Part shown: positions 15,208 to 21,756 of the stretch, piece by piece
Numbering within the stretch: the first letter of the stretch is position 1
Layout of the letters: each line of letters begins with the position of its first letter
NCBI GenBank assembly: GCA_934281565.1
Contig: CAKQXI010000017.1
Location: forward strand, 1 to 27,539
DNA: 27,539 bases
Source of the DNA: an uncultured Prevotella sp.
GTDB taxonomy: Bacteria > Bacteroidota > Bacteroidia > Bacteroidales > Bacteroidaceae
Direction: 5' to 3'
Translations under genes and position numbers: made by a program
Notes under the pieces: model-generated
The model's database searches: none
What the model saw: the letters and a program-made list of their open reading frames with translations, nothing else
What the model was told of the DNA's origin: nothing

Positions 15208-17259
15208 ATGAAAAGAAATGTAATCTTATTGATTCTGTTCTCTTTCTGTTTGGCAATCTCAGCCCAAAAGAAAGAAGACTATCAGAACAGTTACAACTTT
15301 AAGCATGCCTTGGAGTTGTTGTCCCAAAATGACCAACCTGACGAGGATGGAGCTTTGCAATCACTTATTAAGGAATTGGAGACCCATCCTAAGAATGGTT
15401 ATGCCTATTATTACATAGGTTTGATTAATCAAAATAATAAGAAAAATGGAGAAGCGTTGAAGGCTTATACTCAAGCAATCAACTTACTGAAGAAAGATAA
15501 AGATTGGATTTCTTTCGCTTATCGTCAAAGAGCAAAAGTGTATTTGGATTTGGATGATGAAAACAAGGCTCAGGAAGATTGGAATTCATCTTTGAAAATG
15601 AATCCAAATGATGAAAATACTTTGTATGATAGGGCTGAATATTATTTTAGTAAGGAGAATTATAGAATGGCAGATGCCGACTATGACTTAGTTCTTAAAG
15701 GTAATCCAAGCAGTGATGTGGCTTATTTGGGTAAGGCAAGAAATGCTAAATATGAGAAACGGTACCAAAATGCTGTCGAATTGTTGGATTATGCTATCAA
15801 GTTGAACCCAGAGAATTCTAAGTGCTTTGCCTTTAGAGCGGAAGCCTATATGGGATTGAAGAGATATAGTGAGGCTGCTGATGACCTGTTGAAAGCGATG
15901 AGTATGGATGGTGACAATTCTGCTTTTTATATATTGCAAGACTGGAAAGAGCCAGAGACCAATGTGCTGCTTGCCAAACTGAAAATACAACAAGCCAAGG
16001 ATAAAACAAATAGCTACTGGCCGTTTTGCATTGGTATCGTTTATGAAACAATCGGAAAATATACAAAGGCTATAGAGGCATACCTTGCAACCAATAAGAT
16101 TTCCAGGGATGATATGGCTCTTTGTAGAATAGCTAATTGTTATGATGAACTTGGTGAAGGCGACTTGGCACTCGATTTTATCAATCAAGCTATTAGCATG
16201 GATTCTACAGATGCAAGTTATATCATGGAAAAGTCAGACATATTGTATAATATGGGGCGTGCAAAGGAAGCAATAGCGGAGTATGGTTCATATATAGATC
16301 TGTATCCCGATTACTATGGAGGCTATTATCGCCGTGGTTTTATGAAAGACAATATCCATGATGTAGAGGGGGCTATTGAGGATTATTCTACAGCCATTAT
16401 GCTTGATTCTACCTATGCCTATGCTTATTTGGGTAGAGGTGATATGTATATGTTGAAAGGTGACAGGACCGCTGCTGAGGCTGATTATAAGAAAGTTGTT
16501 GAGCTGGATACAGTTTATGGGGAAAGCAATACGGCTCATTATGCCTACCTTGCCTTAGGACAGAAAGAAAAGGCGATAGCATTCATGGATAGTGTGCTGG
16601 CTCATTCGGAGAGTAATGGAAATCTCTATGATGCTGCTTGTCTTTATGCAAGAATGGGAGAGAAGAAAACAGCCTTGGGCTATCTGGAAAAATCATTTGA
16701 AAAAGGTTTTCGTCATTTTGCCCATATAGCCAATGACGATGATATGGATCCTTTGAGGGATATGCCTGAGTTTAAGTCTCTCATCTCGAAGTATCAGGAG
16801 AAGTTAAAGGAAAGTGAGAGAAAGCAGAAAGAGGAGTTGGGCATCAAGGATAATCAAAAGGAATATACTTGTCAGATTCCATTTGTCAAAGAGTATGGCA
16901 GTTGCTATGTGAATTGCAAGATCAATGGCTTGCCTCTTCGTTTCACCTTTGACACGGGTGCCTCTGATGTTTCTTTGTCTATGGTGGAGGCTAACTTCAT
17001 GATGAAGAACGGTTATCTGAATAAGAATGATATTGTAGGCAAAGGCTATTATAGTGATGCCAATGGAACGGTTTCAGAGGGCACTGTTGTCAATCTTCGC
17101 AAAGTGGAGTTTGGTGACTTGTCATTAGATAATGTCCGTGCCAGCATCGTAAAGAATCAGAAAGCTCCTTTGCTTCTTGGACAGTCGGTACTAAGTCGTG
17201 CTGGTAAGATAGAGATAGATAATGAAAAGAGTGTCTTGAATATAAAATATAAGAAATGA
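15208..17259 (+). CDS. Secreted TPR protein with C-terminal retropepsin-like aspartyl protease domain
   Basis: A 683-residue protein with a signal peptide (MKRNVILLILFSFCLAISAQ, cleavage after about residue 20). Residues about 30-520 form roughly ten TPRs, for example AYAYLGRGDMYMLKGDRTAAEADYKKVVEL. A charged linker (KYQEKLKESERKQKEEL) leads to a domain of about 130 residues with the single aspartyl protease motif FTFDTGASDVSLS (Asp582) and the later LLLGQSVLSRAGKIEID. This is the clan AA pattern; such proteases work as dimers because each chain gives one Asp. Substrate is unknown. It is transcribed away from the TPR/CHAT operon and is the third TPR-linked or peptidase-type exported protein here. 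It ends at a strong terminator, so it is monocistronic. Confidence 0.88.
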   Translation: MKRNVILLILFSFCLAISAQKKEDYQNSYNFKHALELLSQNDQPDEDGALQSLIKELETHPKNGYAYYYIGLINQNNKKNGEALKAYTQAINLLKKDKDWISFAYRQRAKVYLDLDDENKAQEDWNSSLKMNPNDENTLYDRAEYYFSKENYRMADADYDLVLKGNPSSDVAYLGKARNAKYEKRYQNAVELLDYAIKLNPENSKCFAFRAEAYMGLKRYSEAADDLLKAMSMDGDNSAFYILQDWKEPETNVLLAKLKIQQAKDKTNSYWPFCIGIVYETIGKYTKAIEAYLATNKISRDDMALCRIANCYDELGEGDLALDFINQAISMDSTDASYIMEKSDILYNMGRAKEAIAEYGSYIDLYPDYYGGYYRRGFMKDNIHDVEGAIEDYSTAIMLDSTYAYAYLGRGDMYMLKGDRTAAEADYKKVVELDTVYGESNTAHYAYLALGQKEKAIAFMDSVLAHSESNGNLYDAACLYARMGEKKTALGYLEKSFEKGFRHFAHIANDDDMDPLRDMPEFKSLISKYQEKLKESERKQKEELGIKDNQKEYTCQIPFVKEYGSCYVNCKINGLPLRFTFDTGASDVSLSMVEANFMMKNGYLNKNDIVGKGYYSDANGTVSEGTVVNLRKVEFGDLSLDNVRASIVKNQKAPLLLGQSVLSRAGKIEIDNEKSVLNIKYKK

Positions 17260-17286
17260 GCGAGGCTTATTGTAAAGATATAAAAA

Positions 17287-17327
17287 ATATCCTCATTGCT
17301 AAAATTAAGCAATGAGGATATTTTTTT
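17287..17327 (+). terminator. Strong rho-independent terminator of the TPR-aspartyl protease gene
   Basis: A perfect 14-bp stem (ATATCCTCATTGCT with AGCAATGAGGATAT) around a 7-base loop is followed directly by seven T. It lies 27 bases past the stop codon. Confidence 0.93.
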
Positions 17328-17334
17328 GTTTTTC

Positions 17335-17365
17335 TTGTTTACATTTTTCTGCTATATGGTATATA
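17335..17365 (+). promoter_or_regulatory. Two-block promoter motif, copy B, before the vWA/PP2C/kinase operon
   Basis: TTGTTTACATT (17335-17345), 12 bases, GGTATATA (17358-17365). The first block is identical to copy A at 14862 over 11 bases, with the same gap. It starts 8 bases after the terminator of the previous gene, so it can only serve the downstream operon. Confidence 0.65.
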
Positions 17366-17408
17366 GTAGTAACAAAAGTGTTGATTGGAGAAAAAACTAA
17401 GAAAAAGT

Positions 17409-17439
17409 TTTGCAGAATAAAAAACAATTAGTACTTTTG
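17409..17439 (+). promoter_or_regulatory. Bacteroidetes-type promoter of the vWA/PP2C/kinase operon
   Basis: TTTG (17409-17412), 19 bases, TACTTTTG (17432-17439): both boxes match the primary sigma consensus with ideal spacing. The leader to the first gene is about 310 bases long and highly structured. Confidence 0.75.
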
Positions 17440-17494
17440 TAGGCAGAGTTGGAGCGAACGGAAAAGAACGGTCGTGATGAAGACTTGAATGAAT

Positions 17495-17569
17495 GAGCGT
17501 ATTGAACGTTATCCTGCGATAGAAATGTGGAAATTTCAAAGTCAGCTGTGATGATAGGCAATACTGCTC
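17495..17569 (+). ncRNA. Structured element 3 in the kinase operon leader
   Basis: The outer stem is GAGC-GTATTG with CAATAC-T-GCTC. TATC pairs GATA and TGC pairs GC. The core is GAT, A, GAAAT, GTGGAA (17527-17532), ATTTC, AAA, GTC. GAAAT/ATTTC is fully Watson-Crick here, where element 2 has a G-U pair, which is a compensatory-type change. It begins about 50 bases after the expected transcription start. Confidence 0.6.
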
Positions 17570-17620
17570 ACGCCTTATGGATTATTGTACCCTTTTGATA
17601 AGGGAATGATATATCTTATG

Positions 17621-17700
17621 GCGTGGGCTATTGTTTAATTACTAGCTGACGGGTCTTTCCACAACCTCTATCCGGTAATAGCAATAGTCCCACGCTTTTT
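17621..17700 (+). terminator. Attenuator-like hairpin with T-run, carrying a reverse-strand copy of the structured element (element 4)
   Basis: GCGTGGG-CTATTG (17621-17633) pairs with CAATAG-T-CCCACGC (17682-17695), followed by TTTTT, so the leader contains a terminator-like hairpin about 60 bases before the first gene. GGCGTG at 17620-17625 can instead pair with CACGCC at 17569-17574, which would block the terminator stem. On the minus strand the loop reads GATAGA, GGT, TGTGGAAAG, ACC, GTCAGCT. It shares GATAGA, TGTGGAAA and GTCAGCT with element 3, with a different but paired inner stem. Regulated read-through is inferred. Confidence 0.5.
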
Positions 17701-17758
17701 CATGAAACTTTAATAACTAATACAGCTACTGGGAACTGGTTGGAAAAAAGTGAGACAA

Positions 17759-18169
17759 ATGAGTTTTAAGGTATTTATAACAAATCTAATAAATTCTTTG
17801 CTTGATGGATCATTTGAACGAATGAAAATTATCAATCAGATGAATTTGGCTTTTAAAGAATATTTTACAAGTGGTGAATTTAATCGTCTTTGTAAAATTT
17901 CGATTTCCCAAGGTCGTAGTGAGTATGCTCATGAAATGAGTTCTCTATGGTTTCGTAGTGGTTTTAAAATTAGCATTGAGAATGATTCCATGTTACAAGA
18001 GTCTGAGATTAATGAATTAGCTAAATATGTTACAGATAATGCAGTATTTGTTCGTCAACTTATGGCTATGGGATTTGATACTCTTATAATTAAGGGAAAG
18101 ACAACTAATTTGAGCCATGATTATGCTTTAAAGAAATTTGCTAATCTTAATCAGTATTTTATCAAATAG
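17759..18169 (+). CDS. Hypothetical protein, first gene of the vWA/PP2C/kinase operon
   Basis: A 136-residue protein that I do not recognise. It is helical and moderately basic with no signal peptide, membrane span or clear motif. Visible stretches are LINSLLDGSFERMKIINQMNLAF and a C-terminal FDTLIIKGKTTNLSHDYALKKF. I start at the ATG at 17759 rather than the in-frame GTG at 17750 because the ATG follows an A-rich stretch typical of Bacteroidetes starts. The next gene begins 2 bases after its stop. Base composition is AT-rich like the rest of the operon. Confidence 0.65.
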   Translation: MSFKVFITNLINSLLDGSFERMKIINQMNLAFKEYFTSGEFNRLCKISISQGRSEYAHEMSSLWFRSGFKISIENDSMLQESEINELAKYVTDNAVFVRQLMAMGFDTLIIKGKTTNLSHDYALKKFANLNQYFIK

Positions 18170-18171
18170 CT

Positions 18172-18429
18172 ATGAATATATTAGTCCGTTTCTTAAAACG
18201 TTTGCGTTTTCGAGAAAATGTAGAAAAAGACGAAAGTCTTAATGTTATTGATGGCATTGTAAATGCTCGTAAACTATATAAAGAACTTTGTGTCAAAGCC
18301 CATCCTGATAAGAATTTGGAACATAGAAAAGAAGCTGAAGAGTTGATGAAACGTATAGCTATGAGTAGATATAACTATGCAGAGCTTCTTTCTTTAAAGT
18401 ATGAGGTAGAAAGAATACTTCGAAAGTGA
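18172..18429 (+). CDS. Small J-domain-like protein
   Basis: An 85-residue protein. Residues about 30-75 read ARKLYKELCVKAHPDKNLEHRKEAEEL, which carries the invariant HPD tripeptide of DnaJ J-domains after an amphipathic helix II; the following MKRIAMSRYNYAELLSLKYEVERIL fits helices III and IV. The N-terminal part is short and basic (RFLKRLRFRE) and there are no G/F or zinc regions. J-domains bring Hsp70 (DnaK) to a substrate, so it may link the operon to chaperone action. The match is by motif only. Confidence 0.65.
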   Translation: MNILVRFLKRLRFRENVEKDESLNVIDGIVNARKLYKELCVKAHPDKNLEHRKEAEELMKRIAMSRYNYAELLSLKYEVERILRK

Positions 18430-18457
18430 TTTTATAACAGTGTCGTTTTAAAAAAAA

Positions 18458-18727
18458 ATGAATATGAATACAATAGTACAATGTCCTTATTGTGGTAGTT
18501 ATGATACCCAAAAGACAAAAAATGGAAAATTAAGTGATACACTAGCAAAAGCAGGCTCTATTGTAGGAGGTGCTCTTCTTCAAATGGCGACAGGTATTCC
18601 TGGCATTTTGGGCGCAAATACTGCTTATGGTCGTTCTTGGCATCAATATTGTTGTTTGACTTGTCATGAAGCTTTTAAAGTTCGATTGGGTGCTACTGGT
18701 AATGTCAAAGAAGTTAAGAAATATTGA
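18458..18727 (+). CDS. Zinc-ribbon protein with a glycine-rich hydrophobic segment
   Basis: An 89-residue protein. CPYCGS near the N-terminus and CCLTCHEAF near residue 70 form a split CxxC...CxxC zinc ribbon. Between them lies a glycine-rich hydrophobic stretch (GSIVGGALLQMATGIPGILGA) that could insert in a membrane as a glycine zipper or simply pack in the protein. A start two codons later (MNTIVQ) is possible. It lies 28 bases after the J-domain gene and 62 before the vWA gene. Function unknown. Confidence 0.65.
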   Translation: MNMNTIVQCPYCGSYDTQKTKNGKLSDTLAKAGSIVGGALLQMATGIPGILGANTAYGRSWHQYCCLTCHEAFKVRLGATGNVKEVKKY

Positions 18728-18789
18728 GTGATATGGAATACTTGATATAAAAAGCAAAATATAATAACATTAATCAAATCTTTTACGTT

Positions 18790-19629
18790 ATGGCAAAAAA
18801 TGACAAACAATGGAGTTCTGCAACTCCAGGACTATTGATTATCTTATTGGATCAATCTGGCTCAATGTTGAGTCCTTATGAGGGTACAACAAGAACACAA
18901 TTTGCCTCTTTGGCAGTTAATAAAGTTATAGATAATATAATTCAAAAAAATTATGATGGTGAATCTCCTAAAAATCGTTGTTTTATTTCTGTAATTGGAT
19001 ATAATCACGATGTCAAAGAACTTTGTTCTGGGTGGTTAAAAGATTTGGATGAAAATCCTCTTCGTTATGAATCTCTTAAAAAGAAAGAACCTGATGGTAC
19101 AGGTGGCATTGTTGAAGTGGAGGTACAACAGCCTGTTTGGGTGGAACCAATAAGTAATGGTGCAACTAATATGTTAGGTGCTTTCCAATTAGCAAAAGAA
19201 CTTTGTGAGAAATGGATTAGTGATAATCCAGAAAGACCAGCTCCTGTTATTATTAATATTTCAGATGGTGTACCTTATTATGATGGAAAAGATCCAAGAG
19301 TTTGTATGAAAGAAACAGTTGATTTAGTTAATGAAATCAAGAATATGCAAAATAGTGATGGAAATGTTCTTGTTTTTAATGCTGAGATAGATGATGTAAA
19401 TGGTGGTTTGGCATTTCCTTCTGAGCGTGATGCAATTTCACAAGAGGAGGCTCAGTTCTTGTTTGATATTTCAAGTGAGGTACCTGATTCATACAAGTCT
19501 GCTGCAGCCAAAAATGAATTCTCGTTGAAAGATGGTTCACATGGTTTTATTTACCAAGCTGATGGTGTTCAATTAATTCAACTTATAGATTTTGGTTCTT
19601 CTAAAGGTCAAGGTGACAAGGGATTATAA
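18790..19629 (+). CDS. vWA (von Willebrand A) domain protein, TerY-like
   Basis: A 279-residue cytoplasmic protein formed almost wholly by one vWA domain. The metal-ion (MIDAS) site is intact: Asp21, Ser23 and Ser25 in LLDQSGSM, the threonine in NGATNMLGAF, and the aspartate in IINISDGVP. No signal peptide or membrane span is present, unlike exported vWA proteins. vWA proteins coded next to a PP2C phosphatase and a serine/threonine kinase form the so-called TerY-P triads of tellurite and stress systems; this gene is 11 bases upstream of the phosphatase. It probably acts as a metal-dependent scaffold for the kinase/phosphatase pair (inference). Confidence 0.85.
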   Translation: MAKNDKQWSSATPGLLIILLDQSGSMLSPYEGTTRTQFASLAVNKVIDNIIQKNYDGESPKNRCFISVIGYNHDVKELCSGWLKDLDENPLRYESLKKKEPDGTGGIVEVEVQQPVWVEPISNGATNMLGAFQLAKELCEKWISDNPERPAPVIINISDGVPYYDGKDPRVCMKETVDLVNEIKNMQNSDGNVLVFNAEIDDVNGGLAFPSERDAISQEEAQFLFDISSEVPDSYKSAAAKNEFSLKDGSHGFIYQADGVQLIQLIDFGSSKGQGDKGL

Positions 19630-19640
19630 ATATTAATTAT

Positions 19641-20675
19641 ATGGAAATACGTGCTTTTATAACTCATAAGAAAGCAGAAACGTTTTTAGATTGCCAAGAT
19701 AGATTTAGTATCAATATTGATACTAAATCTATGGCAGTTTCAGATGGAATGTCTCAATCATTTTTTCAAAAGATTTGGGCGGAAATTCTTGCTACAAGTT
19801 TTACAGAGAAAAAAGAATGGGATTTGTGTGATGAGCATAGTGATTCTGTTCTAAATTCTTTATGTTTATCATGGACAAAAAAAGTAAGGTCTCGAATAGA
19901 AGAGCAAAAACGTGATGGAGCAAAGAAAAATATAATAATTCGAAATGAGAATAATCTCGTATTAGGTAAATCTGCAGGTGCAACACTTGTAGGTGTCCGT
20001 TTCAATGCTAATGAATGGACTTGCAATGTGCTTGGTGATTCTTGTTTGATAGAAATCGAAAATTCAGAAATTAAGAATATATATACATCCCAAAAAGAAG
20101 ATGAATTTAATAATTATCCTGATCACTATGATAGCAATCCAAAGAAGAAAGGAAAGGGAAAAGCAAAAAAAGTTACTGGTAAGTTAGAGTCTAATAAAAC
20201 TCTGCTTTTGGTGTCAGATCCTTTTTCGGATTTTTTGAATGAACAAAAAAAGCAAGGAAGTACTAAATTACTTGTAAACAGATTATTAAATATAGAAACT
20301 CATGAAGATTTTGAAGCGTTAGTAGAGGAATGGAGAACAAAAGGTATGCATAATGATGATAGTACTCTTGTTATTATCCAAAATGATTGTAGCAATGCTA
20401 TAACTATAAAACATGCAGATAAAATAGAAGAATTAATTCGTTTAGAAAAGAATAATCTTCAAATAGTACCAACTTCAATTTTGCAAGGTAATATGGAGAA
20501 AAAAGAAGTATTAGTTATTGAATTCTTTGATGTTTTTCTTTCGGATTTTAAAAGCATATTAAAAAATTATAGTCATTGTGGTTTATATGCAAAGGTAAAA
20601 TATAAATGTGTAGAAAAAGCTTTTAAAAAAGCTATCGAGAATTTTCATAAAAAATACATAGTTTTAAAACGTTAA
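19641..20675 (+). CDS. PP2C-like protein phosphatase
   Basis: A 344-residue cytoplasmic protein. PP2C signatures are spread over residues 15-245: QDRFSI near residue 20, AVSDGMSQSF with Asp35-Gly36 (metal ligands), GKSAGATLVGV, NVLGDSCLIEI, LLVSDPFSDFL and NDDSTLVII, whose aspartates bind the second metal. The C-terminal 100 residues (KHADKIEELIRLEKNNLQ... to KKYIVLKR) are basic and specific to this protein. PP2C enzymes remove phosphate from Ser/Thr; the tandem kinases 4 bases downstream are the obvious opposing enzymes. Confidence 0.82.
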   Translation: MEIRAFITHKKAETFLDCQDRFSINIDTKSMAVSDGMSQSFFQKIWAEILATSFTEKKEWDLCDEHSDSVLNSLCLSWTKKVRSRIEEQKRDGAKKNIIIRNENNLVLGKSAGATLVGVRFNANEWTCNVLGDSCLIEIENSEIKNIYTSQKEDEFNNYPDHYDSNPKKKGKGKAKKVTGKLESNKTLLLVSDPFSDFLNEQKKQGSTKLLVNRLLNIETHEDFEALVEEWRTKGMHNDDSTLVIIQNDCSNAITIKHADKIEELIRLEKNNLQIVPTSILQGNMEKKEVLVIEFFDVFLSDFKSILKNYSHCGLYAKVKYKCVEKAFKKAIENFHKKYIVLKR

Positions 20676-20679
20676 TAGA

Positions 20680-21756
20680 ATGGCATTACCTAGCATTCCA
20701 GAATATAGTACGGCAATAAAAACATCTGCATTGGTGCATCCTGTAATTTTAAAAGGTGGTCATCCTATTAAAAAAGATAACCGATTGATGAAATATACAG
20801 GAGGTTTTTGCGTGGTTTTTCCTTTTTTGACAGCAAAAGAAAAATTTGCAGTTAGATGTTGGCATGCCGAAATTTCTGATATGAAACAACGAACCAAGCT
20901 AATATCGGATGCATTGAAAGATTGTAAACTTCCTTATTTTGTAAGGTTTGATTATTTTGAGGATGGCATAATGACACAAAAAGGGTTACAACCAATTGTT
21001 GTAATGGATTGGATTGAAGCTTTACCACTCAAAAAATATATAAGTAGGCATCTTCAAGATTCAACCTGTATAAATCAATTAGCTGAAAGTTTTAAAGCTA
21101 TGGTAAGAGACTTGCATCAACATCATTTATCTCATGGTGATTTACAACATGGAAATATTCTTGTAAGAGATAATGGAGATATTGTACTTGTTGATTATGA
21201 TTCGATGTATGTACCTACTCTAAAAGGGATGCTTGATGAGGTTAAAGGTCTTGCTGGCTATCAGCATAAATCTCGATGGCACAATAAGTATGTAACAGAA
21301 AAAGCAGATTACTTTTCCGAATTAGTGATTTATTTGAGTTTGAAAGCATTGGTTATATATCCTTTTTTATGGAGCCAGTTACATATAGAGGATACAGAAA
21401 CTATGCTTTTTACAAAAGATGACATCGAATCTCCAAGGGACTCCGTAACGTTAGGGATACTTCGTAAGAATGATATATTAGCTCCTTTGGTAAATAAACT
21501 TATAGAATTTATAGAATTACCAACTCTTGATGATTTGCAACCTTTAGAAAGAGCGATCGTATCAAATGTTGATAATATTTCTAATAAATGGGGTAGAGGA
21601 AACGGTTATATTCCACAACCTGGGAGAACAGAAGATGCATCAGAAATTTCAGCAAAATGGAATGGAGGTAATGGCTATGATAGATCTAAAAAAATATACG
21701 ATAAGAGTGTAAATATAGTTAAAAATATTTCTAACAAGTTTAAACTTTCAAAATAA
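20680..21756 (+). CDS. Protein kinase (Ser/Thr type), first of a tandem pair
   Basis: A 358-residue cytoplasmic protein with a kinase domain at about residues 25-270. The ATP-lid glycine segment is YTGGFCVVFPF. The strand that normally carries the catalytic lysine reads FAVRCWHAE with arginine instead; similar bacterial kinases also show a F-A-x-R-C-W motif. The catalytic loop is HGDLQHGNIL (His152, Asp154, Asn159) and the DFG-equivalent is VDYDS (Asp172, Asp174). The tail (about 290-358) repeats a GRGNGY / GGNGY element. Its stop overlaps the next gene's start as TAATG. Confidence 0.85.
   Translation: MALPSIPEYSTAIKTSALVHPVILKGGHPIKKDNRLMKYTGGFCVVFPFLTAKEKFAVRCWHAEISDMKQRTKLISDALKDCKLPYFVRFDYFEDGIMTQKGLQPIVVMDWIEALPLKKYISRHLQDSTCINQLAESFKAMVRDLHQHHLSHGDLQHGNILVRDNGDIVLVDYDSMYVPTLKGMLDEVKGLAGYQHKSRWHNKYVTEKADYFSELVIYLSLKALVIYPFLWSQLHIEDTETMLFTKDDIESPRDSVTLGILRKNDILAPLVNKLIEFIELPTLDDLQPLERAIVSNVDNISNKWGRGNGYIPQPGRTEDASEISAKWNGGNGYDRSKKIYDKSVNIVKNISNKFKLSK

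Noticed and set aside
14941..17700. The GUGGAA elements as a CRISPR array or as insertion-sequence ends
   Set aside because: There is no regular repeat-spacer spacing, no cas gene, no transposase gene and no target-site duplication that I can see; the conserved part is a folded core, not a direct repeat.
17750..17758. GTG start extending the first gene of the kinase operon by three codons, and similarly the TTG at 23641 for the DUF4407 gene
   Set aside because: In each case an ATG nine bases downstream has better context, so the longer forms were not used.
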